64,000 bases of DNA from Pseudomonas sp. NFR16 (GCF_900108875.1 NZ_FNYJ01000005.1:434001-498000); one strand, 5' to 3'; positions 44,524-53,491 are shown, counted from the first letter of the stretch. The notes: generated from the sequence alone by a model not told the origin. A program made the numbers and translations.

Positions 44524-45288
44524 ATGAAACGCTTTCGCCCTGGGGTGTTGCCGACGCTGGTCGTTTTTGCGCTGTTGCCGCTGCTGATCTGGCTGGGTTT
44601 CTGGCAGTTGGGCCGAGGTGAAGAGAAACGCCAGATGCTCGCCAGCTACGCCGAGCGCCGGGCGGCACCTACGGTCGCTGTCGATTTGCTGTCCGCGGTG
44701 GCCGACCCGGCGTATCGGCGTGTGCAGTTGCGCGGCACGTTCGATGCCGAACACACCGTCTTGCTGGACAACAGCACGCGCGAGGGCAAGGCCGGAGTAG
44801 AGCTGATTCAGCCGTTCCATGATCAGGCGAGTGGGCTTTGGCTGATGGTCAATCGAGGGTGGTTGCCTTGGCCGGATCGACGGCTGCCTGCGCAGTTCGA
44901 CACGCCGGCTCAGCGTTACATCCTCGACGCCTGGGTGTATGTGGCGCCGGGAGCGACCTTCCAGCTGCATCCGGACGCCAGGAGCGAGCGCTGGCCAAGG
45001 CTGATCACGGCCCTTGATCCTGCGGCGGTCTGGTCTGAGTTGCATCGGGACGGCTATGCCCATGAGCTGCGGCTCGAAGCGGGACCTGTTGCCTATCGCA
45101 CCGATTGGCCTGTGGTCGCCATGGGCCCGGAAAAGCATGTGGGCTACGCCGTGCAGTGGTTCGCGATGGCCACGGCTTTGTTCGGTCTTTATCTCTATCT
45201 GGGCTTCAACCCGACGGCAACAGCCAGACACAAAAAGAACAAGGAGACGCCACATGGGGACCACCATGAATCCAGCCAGCACGTCTGA
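44524..45288 (+). CDS. SURF1-family cytochrome oxidase assembly protein
   Basis: A 254-residue inner-membrane protein with one helix at each end (about 10-27 and 212-230) and a periplasmic domain; SURF1 helps insert heme A into subunit I. The typical N-terminal LGFWQLGRGEEKRQM and C-terminal GYAVQWFAMATALFGLYLYLGF are visible. The start is ATG 44524 with GGAGG upstream. It overlaps the next gene by 35 bp. Confidence 0.93.
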   Translation: MKRFRPGVLPTLVVFALLPLLIWLGFWQLGRGEEKRQMLASYAERRAAPTVAVDLLSAVADPAYRRVQLRGTFDAEHTVLLDNSTREGKAGVELIQPFHDQASGLWLMVNRGWLPWPDRRLPAQFDTPAQRYILDAWVYVAPGATFQLHPDARSERWPRLITALDPAAVWSELHRDGYAHELRLEAGPVAYRTDWPVVAMGPEKHVGYAVQWFAMATALFGLYLYLGFNPTATARHKKNKETPHGDHHESSQHV

Positions 45289-45847
45289 CGCTGGCTCATC
45301 GATCAGACGTCGCCGGGGTCGATTGCAGTTGATCCTCGTGCTGCTCGTGGCGGTCGGGCCGATGGTGCTCGCCACCTGCATGTACACGTTCAAGTTCTGG
45401 GTTCCGGAGAGCCGCAGTTTTCATGGCGAACTCATCGGCAATGGCGAAAGCCGCGTCGAGCTCGGCGTGCAGTCGGACGAGACGCGCTGGCAGATGCTGG
45501 TGACTGCGCCGCAACAGTGCGACGCCGATTGCCAGCAGTTGGTGTACCTGGCGCGGCAAATCCAGATCGGCCTGGGCCGAGACGCGTCGCGTGCGAGCCA
45601 TGCGTTGAGCGCGGCGCAACCGCTTACGGCGCAGTTTGAGGCAACACTTGCGCGCGAATACCCGCAGCTTCAGCGCTACCCGCTGGATGTGAAGCGGTAT
45701 CGGCGCATGGCGCCGGGTATCGAGCTGCCGCAACTGTGGATCGTCGATCCCCATGGCAATCTGGTGTTGCGCTATGGCGCGCAAGTCAAAGGCAAGAATG
45801 TGCTCATCGACCTTCGTCAACTGCTGAAACTGTCGAACATCGGCTAA
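45254..45847 (+). CDS. Membrane-anchored oxidase-cluster protein with CxxxC motif (PA0111-like)
   Basis: A 197-residue protein with one N-terminal membrane helix (about 23-43) and a periplasmic domain containing Cys89-x3-Cys93 (QCDADCQQ). The spacing equals that of Sco copper-binding motifs, and the C-terminal LWIVDPHGNLVLRYG resembles the Sco/thioredoxin His region. I think it is a degenerate Sco- or thioredoxin-like assembly factor. It overlaps the SURF1 gene and starts with GGAG seven bases upstream. Confidence 0.8.
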   Translation: MGTTMNPASTSDAGSSIRRRRGRLQLILVLLVAVGPMVLATCMYTFKFWVPESRSFHGELIGNGESRVELGVQSDETRWQMLVTAPQQCDADCQQLVYLARQIQIGLGRDASRASHALSAAQPLTAQFEATLAREYPQLQRYPLDVKRYRRMAPGIELPQLWIVDPHGNLVLRYGAQVKGKNVLIDLRQLLKLSNIG

Positions 45848-45859
45848 GGAGCAGGCGCC

Positions 45860-46927
45860 ATGACCCGGCCAGGATTTCGTCTCGCACTGCTCGCCACGGT
45901 AGTCGCGCTGGTGGTCGTGCTGCTCGGTGCCTACACCCGGCTCACCCATGCAGGTCTGGGTTGCCCCGATTGGCCGGGGTGTTACGGCTTCATCAGCGTG
46001 CCCAGCACCGAAGCTCAGTTGGCCCATGCAGAAGTCAGATTTCCCGACACACCGGTGGAGGCCGCCAAGGGCCACAACGAGATGGTGCATCGCTACTTCG
46101 CCGGAGGGCTCACGCTGCTGATCATGATGCTGGGCGTTCAGGCCTGGCATCGGCGTCACATCGTCGGGCAGCCCGTGGGATTGCCGCTGTTACTCCTCGC
46201 ATTGGTGGTCACTCAGGCCGCCTTCGGCATGTGGACGGTGACGCTCAAGCTGTGGCCGCAAGTGGTGACAGCGCATCTGCTGGGCGGCATGTCGACGCTG
46301 AGCCTGTTGTTCTTGCTCACCCTGCGGCTGAGCGGGCGCTTTGCACCGATGGCGCTGACTACCACGCCCGAGGGCCAGCGTCTGCGGCGCATGGCCGTGG
46401 CAGGTCTGGTGCTGGTGGGATTGCAAATCGCGCTGGGTGGCTGGGTCAGCTCCAATTACGCGGCGATGGCGTGCCTGGATCTGCCCACCTGTCAGGGCCG
46501 CTGGTGGCCGGATACCGACTTCGCGAACGGCTTTCACCTGACCCAACACATTGGCCCCAACTATTTGGGCGGCAAGCTCGACAGCGATGCGCGCACCGCC
46601 ATACACCTCACCCACCGAATCGGCGCATTGCTGGTGACGTTCTCATTGTCGGCGCTGGCCTTCGCGCTGTACCGATTGGGGCTCAGAGGCATGGCGGCGC
46701 TCTTGGTATCTGCGTTGAGCCTGCAGATCGCGTTGGGGGTCGGCAATGTCGTGCTGCATCTGCCGCTTGCGTTGGCCGTCGCCCATAACGCCGGAGGTGC
46801 TGCATTGATGCTGACCCTGACGCTGATCAATTACCGCGTCGGGCCGCTGGTTGCCTTCGCCCCCCGCCAGGCATCGAACTGGTGGCAACAGGCTCATGTG
46901 CTTTTGCACCTCGGGCCGCATCGCTGA
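45860..46927 (+). CDS. ctaA: Heme A synthase (CtaA/COX15)
   Basis: Oxidises the methyl group of heme O to a formyl, giving heme A. The 355-residue product has eight membrane helices and conserved histidines in YTRLTHAGLGCPDWPGC, HNEMVHRY, TAHLLGG and HLTHRIGALL. It needs heme O made by CtaB/CyoE. In this cluster the expected ctaB gene downstream is missing, so heme O must come from elsewhere. Confidence 0.95.
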   Translation: MTRPGFRLALLATVVALVVVLLGAYTRLTHAGLGCPDWPGCYGFISVPSTEAQLAHAEVRFPDTPVEAAKGHNEMVHRYFAGGLTLLIMMLGVQAWHRRHIVGQPVGLPLLLLALVVTQAAFGMWTVTLKLWPQVVTAHLLGGMSTLSLLFLLTLRLSGRFAPMALTTTPEGQRLRRMAVAGLVLVGLQIALGGWVSSNYAAMACLDLPTCQGRWWPDTDFANGFHLTQHIGPNYLGGKLDSDARTAIHLTHRIGALLVTFSLSALAFALYRLGLRGMAALLVSALSLQIALGVGNVVLHLPLALAVAHNAGGAALMLTLTLINYRVGPLVAFAPRQASNWWQQAHVLLHLGPHR

Positions 46928-47053
46928 TTCTGTGTGCGAGTGTGAGCGCTGAGGCGCGGATCACTTTCGGCGACGGGCCCTGCTGATGTACCGTGGCCGC
47001 TGTTGCGCGCGACGATCGCTGTTCCGGTCGGCTCCGATTCACCGCCGCTGAGG

Positions 47054-47100
47054 GTGCTCGTCGCGCTGCTCGTGATCATTACTTGATGCCGAATCCATGA
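47054..47100 (+). pseudogene. ctaB: 3' remnant of ctaB (heme O synthase)
   Basis: The ctaA-sco spacer is only 169 bp, while related pseudomonads carry a ~900-bp ctaB here. The last part translates as VLVALLV in one frame (from 47054), and after a one-base shift as DHYLMPNP-stop (47074-47100). Together these restore ALLVDHYL, the conserved C-terminus of heme O synthases. The remnant stop TGA overlaps the sco ATG (ATGA), exactly as coupled genes would. The rest of the gene is gone. Confidence 0.65.
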
Positions 47101-47729
47101 CCCGAACTCAGAAAACCGTATTCATCCTGGTTGCCATCGTCGCTGTGGTGCTGGGCCTGACCGTCAATCGAGTGTTGTCCGGTAAAGATCAAGGTGATCA
47201 GACCGCGCTCATCGATGCGGGCATCATTCTGCTGCCACAAAGCCGGGAGGTCCCGAATCTGCAGATGACGAATCAGGACGGCCAGCCGGTGTCACTCGAC
47301 TCCCTCAAGGATAAGTGGACCCTGCTGTTTTTTGGCTATACCTTTTGCCCTGACATCTGCCCGACCACGCTCGCGCAGTTGCGGCAGATAAAAAGCGAGT
47401 TGCCTGAAGAGGCGGCGGGCAGACTGCGTGTGGTGCTGGTCAGCGTCGACCCCAATCGTGACACGCCTCAACAACTGATGACGTACCTGGGCTACTTCGA
47501 CAAACAGTTCGTTGGCCTGACCACGCCGGTTGAAAACATTCAGAAGCTCGCCAATGCGGTGAGCATTCCGTTCATTCCTGCCGACACCAGCAAACCCAAC
47601 TACACGGTCGATCACAGCGGCAACCTAGCCCTCCTCGGCCCCGACGGCACGCAACGCGGCTTCATCCGTGCACCGCTGAACAACCAGAAACTGGTGGCTC
47701 AATTGCCGGTCCTGCTCAAGAAGCAATGA
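47097..47729 (+). CDS. SCO1/SenC copper chaperone
   Basis: Delivers copper to the CuA site of subunit II and keeps its cysteines reduced. The 210-residue product has an N-terminal membrane helix (7-27) and a thioredoxin-like domain with Cys84-x3-Cys88 (FCPDICPTT) and His173 (TVDHSGN). There is no good ribosome site before the ATG; it overlaps the stop of the ctaB remnant, so it originally relied on translational coupling that may now be lost. Confidence 0.95.
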   Translation: MTRTQKTVFILVAIVAVVLGLTVNRVLSGKDQGDQTALIDAGIILLPQSREVPNLQMTNQDGQPVSLDSLKDKWTLLFFGYTFCPDICPTTLAQLRQIKSELPEEAAGRLRVVLVSVDPNRDTPQQLMTYLGYFDKQFVGLTTPVENIQKLANAVSIPFIPADTSKPNYTVDHSGNLALLGPDGTQRGFIRAPLNNQKLVAQLPVLLKKQ

Positions 47730-48290
47730 ATCCGACGATAGGGCGGATCGTGATGTGTTGAGGCTTGCTCACGAAGGCGGCATCCCGGTGACAATGATGT
47801 CGACTGTCAGAAAGCCTTCGCGGGCAAGCGCGCTCCTACGGGGATCTTCGGGCATTCCCGAATTTTCTGTAGGAGCGCGCTTGCCCGCGATCTGCCGGGG
47901 ACCGGCAGCAAAACCGGTGAACACGGTGTGTCAGGCATAACGCGGTGGCTGGTTTTGCGACTGCGCAGCCGATCGTCCGAGTGCAGCCCAGAACAAGCGC
48001 GCCCCTACAAGGGCTACGCGGCGCTGACTGGTATCGAGCCAGGCCACAAAACCTGTAGGGCAAGCTTACTCATGACTTCCAGAAGCTAGATCGCCACTGC
48101 CTGCACCGGCCGCTTCCCGGCTGAAGCCGGTCCTACAGACGCCGCGAGTTTTTCGTCGGACCGGCTTTAGCCGGGAAGGCGTCGGGTACGCGTTAATCGA
48201 AGCAGGTGTGAAAGAAACTGGCTCACTCCTACCTGGATCGCGCACTGGCCGAGGTCGAAGTCGGCTTTTTGCGACGAAAGATTCGTCCGA
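47730..48290. repeat. REP/REPIN-rich 561-bp spacer
   Basis: No gene is seen. A perfect 22-nt inverted pair (47818-47839 and 47869-47890; unit starts TCGCGGGCAAGCGCGCTCCT) forms a REPIN. Further single copies lie near 47995-48015 (AAGCGCGCCCCTACA) and 48050-48065. A second class, CTTCCCGGCTGAAGCCGGTC at 48113, has its inverted partner at 48158-48178 with one mismatch. This is the largest repeat cluster in the window, at the junction of the oxidase and met clusters. Confidence 0.85.
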
Positions 48291-49064
48291 TCAGAACGCC
48301 GGCACTACGGCGCCTTTGTACTGGGTCTCGATGAACTGCCTGGTCTCCGGGCTGTGCAGCGCAGCGACCAGTTTCTGGATGGCAGGCGAATCCTTGTTGT
48401 CTTCGCGGGTCACCAGGATGTTGGCGTAGGGCGACTCCTGACCTTCAATGATCAGCGCGTCCTTGGTCGGATCGAGCTTGGCGGTCAGCGCGTAGTTGGT
48501 GTTGATCAGCGCCAGGTCAACCTGAGTCAGCACGCGTGGCAGCGTGGCCGCTTCCAGCTCGCGGAATTTCAGCGCCTTTGGATTCTGCAACACATCGCTT
48601 GGTTTGGCGGTGATGCTGGACGGATCCTTCAGAGTGATCAGACCGGCTTTGACCAGCAGCAGAAATGCACGCCCTTCGTTGGTCGCATCGTTCGGCAGCG
48701 CGACGGTTGCGCCGTCAGGCAGGTCTGCCAGGTTCTTGATCTTGTCCGAGTACGCCCCGAACGGTTCCACGTGAACCTTCGCGACGCTCACCAGGTGCGT
48801 GCCCTTGCCTTTATTGAACTCGTCCAGATACGGCTGGTGCTGGAAGAAGTTGGCGTCCATGCGCTTCTGATCGACCTGTACGTTGGGCTGAACATAGTCG
48901 TTGAAGACCTTCACGTTCAGCGTCACGCCTTCTTTGGCCAGGGTCGGCTTCACGAACTCGAGGATTTCGGCGTGAGGCACAGCGCTTGCCGCGACGGTCA
49001 GGGTTTCATCGGCGTGGGCGGAAAATGCAGCCACTGCAGCGAAGATGGCCAACAGCTTTTTCAT
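48291..49064 (-). CDS. metQ: Methionine ABC transporter substrate-binding protein
   Basis: A 257-residue NlpA/MetQ-type binding protein with a signal peptide (about 1-18, AHA cleavage). It has conserved features such as PHAEILEFV, DYVQPN and NDATNEGRAFLLL. Unlike E. coli MetQ there is no cysteine lipobox at the cleavage site, so it should be a soluble periplasmic protein. The substrate is probably D/L-methionine. It is the last gene of metNIQ and has GGAG upstream. Confidence 0.93.
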   Translation of the reverse strand: MKKLLAIFAAVAAFSAHADETLTVAASAVPHAEILEFVKPTLAKEGVTLNVKVFNDYVQPNVQVDQKRMDANFFQHQPYLDEFNKGKGTHLVSVAKVHVEPFGAYSDKIKNLADLPDGATVALPNDATNEGRAFLLLVKAGLITLKDPSSITAKPSDVLQNPKALKFRELEAATLPRVLTQVDLALINTNYALTAKLDPTKDALIIEGQESPYANILVTREDNKDSPAIQKLVAALHSPETRQFIETQYKGAVVPAF

Positions 49065-49130
49065 GCGTTTCTACTCCTGAAATGCCCGCTCTTGGGCGAA
49101 CACCTGCCGGTCAGCGACCGGCTCATTCAA

Positions 49131-49805
49131 TTAACGATGCGAGAAGTGCGCGACCAGTCTGTCGCCCACGGTTTGCAGGATCTGCACCAGCACCAGCAGC
49201 AATACGACCGTCACGAACATCACATCGTTCTGGAAGCGCTGGTAACCGTAGCGAATCGCCAGGTCCCCCAGACCGCCTGCACCCACTGCGCCGGCCATTG
49301 CCGTGAACGACACCAGTGCGATAGCGGTGACAGTGATCGCCGCCAGAATGCCCGGCCGCGCTTCCGGCAGCAGCGCTTTGAGGATGATCTGCCGCGTGGT
49401 CGCGCCCATCGCCTGAACCGCCTCGATGATGCCGCGATCCACTTCGCGCAGCGCAGTTTCCACCAGACGGGCAAAGAACGGCGTGGCGCCGGCGATCAGC
49501 GGAGGCAGCGTGCCAAGAATCCCCAGCGAAGTGCCCGTAATGATTTCGGTCAGCGGCATCATCACGATCAGCAGAATGATGAAAGGCAGCGCCCGGAGCA
49601 TGTTCACGATCAGGCCTACAGTGGCGTAGACCGGTTTGTTCTCAAGCAACTCACGTGGCGATGTCAGAAACATCAGCACGCCCAGCGGCAGGCCCAGCAG
49701 AACGGTGAACGCCAGTGAGACGCCGAGCATGATCAAAGTGTCGCCAATCGCGACCCATATCTCATACCAGTCGACGTTGGAAAACAGGGTGGTGAGGGTA
49801 TCCAT
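49131..49805 (-). CDS. metI: Methionine ABC transporter permease
   Basis: A 224-residue inner-membrane permease with five hydrophobic helices and the EAA motif (EAVQAMGATTRQIILKALLPEARPG), which docks on MetN. Its ATG overlaps the metN stop by one base (TGATG). In P. aeruginosa the same metNIQ set lies next to the PA5502-like gene, as here but with katE in between. Confidence 0.95.
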   Translation of the reverse strand: MDTLTTLFSNVDWYEIWVAIGDTLIMLGVSLAFTVLLGLPLGVLMFLTSPRELLENKPVYATVGLIVNMLRALPFIILLIVMMPLTEIITGTSLGILGTLPPLIAGATPFFARLVETALREVDRGIIEAVQAMGATTRQIILKALLPEARPGILAAITVTAIALVSFTAMAGAVGAGGLGDLAIRYGYQRFQNDVMFVTVVLLLVLVQILQTVGDRLVAHFSHR

Positions 49806-50812
49806 CAGCGCAGGACCTCCATGTGAACGTCAGCTGCGGTGAAGCGCGCGAACGCGGCCTCCATGTCGCCACCGGTGATGGCCAGTGTCAGTTGCCCGTA
49901 AGGCGTATCTTTGATGCGGTCGATGCGTCCGGCCAGGATGCTGTAATCCACACCAGTCTCCCGGGCGACGGTGCCCAACAGCGGCGCGTAGGTCGCATCG
50001 CCCTGAAAGGTCAGACGCACGATGCGACCTTCGACATGGGCGAAGTCGCTGCTCTGCTCGTTTTCATCGACCTGCTCGTCTTCCTGTACAAAACGGCGCG
50101 TGGTCGGGTGTTTAGGGTGCAGGAACACGTCGGCCACCGCGCCCTGCTCCACGATCACGCCCGCGTCCATCACCGCGACCTGATCGCACACCCGACGGAT
50201 TACGTCCATCTCGTGGGTGATCAGCACGATGGTGAGCTTCAACTCGCGATTGATCTCTGCCAGCAATTGCAGCACCGATGCCGTGGTTTGCGGGTCGAGG
50301 GCGCTGGTGGCCTCGTCGCACAACAGAATCTTCGGTTTGGTCGCCAGAGCACGGGCGATGCCGACGCGCTGTTTCTGACCGCCAGACAGCTGTGACGGGT
50401 ATTTCTTTGCGTGGTCGGCCAGACCGACACGCGCCAGTAATTCAGCCACTCGCTGATCAATCTGCGCGCGGGACATATCTCCGGCCAGAGTCAGCGGCAT
50501 GGCAACGTTATCGGCGACGGTTTTAGATGACAGCAGGTTGAAGTGCTGAAAAATCATCCCGACCTGCCTGCGGAAACCGCGCAAGCCGTCGGCGTCCAGA
50601 GCGGTGACATCGACGTCATCGACCAGAATCGTGCCGCCGCTCGGAGCTTCGAGGCGATTGATCAGACGCAGCATCGTGCTTTTGCCAGCGCCGGAATGGC
50701 CGATCAGACCAAACACCTGGCCGTTCTCGACCCGCAGGCTGGTGGGGTGCAGTGCGGGGATTTCCCTGTCGCCGACGCGATAGGTTTTATGGACGTTATG
50801 AAACTCGATCAC
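49805..50812 (-). CDS. metN: Methionine ABC transporter ATP-binding protein
   Basis: A 335-residue ABC ATPase: Walker A GHSGAGKST (38-46), signature LSGGQKQRVGIARAL, Walker B ILLCDEATSALDP and a C-terminal NIL domain (about 260-335) that senses methionine. The start is GTG 50812, after AAGG. It is the first gene of metNIQ, with the spacer upstream shared with divergent katE. Confidence 0.95.
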   Translation of the reverse strand: MIEFHNVHKTYRVGDREIPALHPTSLRVENGQVFGLIGHSGAGKSTMLRLINRLEAPSGGTILVDDVDVTALDADGLRGFRRQVGMIFQHFNLLSSKTVADNVAMPLTLAGDMSRAQIDQRVAELLARVGLADHAKKYPSQLSGGQKQRVGIARALATKPKILLCDEATSALDPQTTASVLQLLAEINRELKLTIVLITHEMDVIRRVCDQVAVMDAGVIVEQGAVADVFLHPKHPTTRRFVQEDEQVDENEQSSDFAHVEGRIVRLTFQGDATYAPLLGTVARETGVDYSILAGRIDRIKDTPYGQLTLAITGGDMEAAFARFTAADVHMEVLR

Positions 50813-51183
50813 TTAGCGAACCTTGTGGGGCGCGGTAGAAATTCAGCGTGCGAGGAAGCTCGAATACGCTGCTGGGCGATGCCATTTCGGCCTCGGCTGG
50901 GTAAACCGGGCGCGCATTTTAGCCTGTCGGGCTGGGGTTGGGCCCATCATTCTTAGCATTTATTTCGCGCGGGACCTGCTCAACGGTCATAACGTCGAAT
51001 TCAAGCAACGGTAGACCAAAGGTCGAAAAAAACACGGAACGGCCGTTTTCATCCTCAGTCACTACATAAGCGCCGAAATTTCCCTGAGGGCTGTAAGGGA
51101 AGTTCCTGCTTACTGAGCTCGCACCGCCTTTCGCCCACGGAAGAACGAGAAAAGAGCCGCCTGAACCGAGGAGTTTTTGTCCG
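50813..51183. other. 371-bp metN/katE divergent spacer
   Basis: It must contain the promoters of metNIQ and katE. A minus-strand open stretch (51117 down to the TAA at 50919) encodes GAYVVTEDENGRSVFFSTFG and similar protein-like sequence but has no credible start, so it may be a gene remnant or chance. The katE ribosome site GAGGAG lies at about 51168-51173. Confidence 0.45.
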
Positions 51184-53343
51184 ATGGCTACAAATAAACC
51201 CACACCCGTCAGCGCAACACCGAAAAGCGAACTTGCCGGCACCGACACTTTGGACCGGGGCAACACCAACACCAAGCTCGACAGTCTGGAGCAGTTCCGC
51301 TCCGACGCCACTGGCCAGGCCCTGCGCACCAATCAGGGTGTCAAAGTCTCCGATAACCAGAACACGCTCAAGGTTGGAAGTCGCGGCCCTTCGCTGCTCG
51401 AAGATTTCATCATGCGCGAGAAGATCACGCATTTTGACCACGAGCGTATTCCTGAGCGGATCGTTCACGCGCGCGGCACCGCGGCCCATGGTTACTTCCA
51501 GAGCTACGAGAACCATTCGGCACTCAGCAAGGCAGAATTCCTGCGCGACCCGGGGAAAAAGACACCGGTTTTCGTGCGTTTTTCCACCGTTCAAGGACCA
51601 CGCGGCTCGGGCGATACCGTTCGCGACGTGCGCGGCTTTGCGGTGAAGTTCTACACCGATGAAGGCAATTACGATCTGGTCGGCAACAACATGCCGGTAT
51701 TCTTCATTCAAGATGCCATCAAGTTTCCGGATTTTGTGCATGCCGTAAAACCTGAGCCGCACAACGAAATTCCTACCGGCGGATCGGCCCACGACACGTT
51801 CTGGGACTTCGTTTCGCTGGTTCCGGAATCTGCGCACATGGTGCTATGGACCATGTCGGACCGCGCCATTCCAAAAAGCCTGCGCAGCATGCAGGGCTTT
51901 GGTATCCACACGTTCCGCATGATCAATACCGAGGGCAAGTCCTCGTTCGTCAAATTCCACTGGAAGCCTAAATACGGCACCTGTTCGCTGCTGTGGGACG
52001 AAGCCCAGAAGCTGGCCGGTAAAGACACCGATTACCACCGCCGCGATCTGTGGGAGTCCATCGAGATGGGCGACTACCCGGAATGGGAGCTGGGCGTTCA
52101 GATCGTCGCCGAAGAAGACGAGCACAAGTTCGACTTCGATTTGCTCGATCCAACCAAGATCATTCCGGAAGAAATGGTGCCGGTCACGCCGTTGGGCAAA
52201 ATGGTGCTCAATCGCAACCCCGACAACTATTTTGCCGAGACCGAGCAGGTCGCTTTCTGCCCAGGCCACGTGGTGCCAGGCATCGACTTCTCCAACGACC
52301 CGCTGCTGCAAGGTCGGCTGTTCTCCTACACCGACACGCAAATCAGCCGACTGGGCGGACCGAACTTCCACGAAATCCCGATCAACCGCCCGGTTTCGCC
52401 GAATCACAACGGCCAGCGCGATGCGCAGCACCGCATGACCATCGACAAGGGGCGCGCGTCCTACGAGCCGAATTCCATTGACGGCGGTTGGCCGAAGGAA
52501 ACGCCGGCTGGTCCCCAGGATGGCGGCTTCGAGACGTATCAGGAGCGCGTCGAAGCGCACAAGGTGCGTGAGCGCAGCCCTTCCTTCGCGGACCATTTCT
52601 CGCAAGCCACGCTGTTTTTCAACAGCATGAGCGAGCATGAGAAAGAGCACATCATCGCGGCCTACAGTTTTGAGCTGGGCAAGGTCGATCGTGAGCACAT
52701 CCGTGCGCGACAAGTGAACGAGATTCTCGCCAATATCGATCTGACCCTGGCACAGCGCGTCGCTACAAACCTGGGTCTGCCGGCACCGACGGCTCCGACC
52801 GTCACGCCGCAGAAATCCGGCAAACCGACGGTGGACAAGTCTCCGCTGCTTAGCCAGGTCAATTTGCTGCCAGGCGACATCGCCTCGCGCAAAGTGGCGA
52901 TTCTGGTGGCTGACGGTGTCGACGACAAAGCTGTTGCGACCATGAAGGCAGCCCTTGAAGCCGAGGCGGCGCACGCCAAGGTGCTTGGGCCGACCTCTGC
53001 ACCGGTGAAAACCGCTGACGGCGGGACTCTGGCAGTGGATGCTTCTGCTGAAGGCCTGCCATCGATTGCTTTTGACGCGGTCTTCATTCCCGGCGGCGCG
53101 GCGTCTGTGAAAGCGCTGATGGGCGACGGCGTGGCATTGCATTATGTGCTTGAGGCCTATAAGCATCTCAAGGCAATCGCCTACGCCGGCGACGCGAAGG
53201 AATTGATCGACTTGCTGCGTCTTGAGGCTGATGCGGGCCTGCTCGCCGTGTCGGACAGCAAGTCGTTCGCGACTTTCTTTGACGCCATCAAGCAGCACCG
53301 GGTCTGGGCGCGGGAGCCTAAAGCCAAAGCGATTCCGGCTTGA
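51184..53343 (+). CDS. katE: Large-subunit catalase HPII
   Basis: Decomposes hydrogen peroxide in the cytoplasm. The 719-residue product has catalytic His95 (HARGTAAHG), Asn168 (VGNNMPVFF) and heme-ligand Tyr382 (RLFSYTDTQ), spaced exactly as in E. coli HPII. The C-terminal ~150 residues form the flavodoxin/DJ-1-like domain of clade 2 catalases. At the place of the HPII His392, which makes an unusual His-Tyr crosslink, this protein has Cys359 (AFCPGH). A strong terminator follows. Confidence 0.96.
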   Translation: MATNKPTPVSATPKSELAGTDTLDRGNTNTKLDSLEQFRSDATGQALRTNQGVKVSDNQNTLKVGSRGPSLLEDFIMREKITHFDHERIPERIVHARGTAAHGYFQSYENHSALSKAEFLRDPGKKTPVFVRFSTVQGPRGSGDTVRDVRGFAVKFYTDEGNYDLVGNNMPVFFIQDAIKFPDFVHAVKPEPHNEIPTGGSAHDTFWDFVSLVPESAHMVLWTMSDRAIPKSLRSMQGFGIHTFRMINTEGKSSFVKFHWKPKYGTCSLLWDEAQKLAGKDTDYHRRDLWESIEMGDYPEWELGVQIVAEEDEHKFDFDLLDPTKIIPEEMVPVTPLGKMVLNRNPDNYFAETEQVAFCPGHVVPGIDFSNDPLLQGRLFSYTDTQISRLGGPNFHEIPINRPVSPNHNGQRDAQHRMTIDKGRASYEPNSIDGGWPKETPAGPQDGGFETYQERVEAHKVRERSPSFADHFSQATLFFNSMSEHEKEHIIAAYSFELGKVDREHIRARQVNEILANIDLTLAQRVATNLGLPAPTAPTVTPQKSGKPTVDKSPLLSQVNLLPGDIASRKVAILVADGVDDKAVATMKAALEAEAAHAKVLGPTSAPVKTADGGTLAVDASAEGLPSIAFDAVFIPGGAASVKALMGDGVALHYVLEAYKHLKAIAYAGDAKELIDLLRLEADAGLLAVSDSKSFATFFDAIKQHRVWAREPKAKAIPA

Positions 53344-53491
53344 TAGCAGCATCGCACGCCTCATCTTGTCTGGATGAGTGCTGAGATGCAGAACCGCGCT
53401 TGTCTGCGAACGACGATACATTCGACACATTCGAGTCGGATGTACCTGTCCAAGACCGGGCAAGCGTGCTTCAAAATGCGTTGCAGTTATA

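Noticed and set aside
45736..46788. 350-codon plus-strand open frame over ctaA
   Set aside because: Out of frame with ctaA, Arg/Ser/Ala-rich; ctaA has clear heme A synthase motifs.
48761..48778. GGTTCCACGTGAACC resembling parS
   Set aside because: Inside metQ coding sequence, asymmetrical and only about 12 of 16 positions match.
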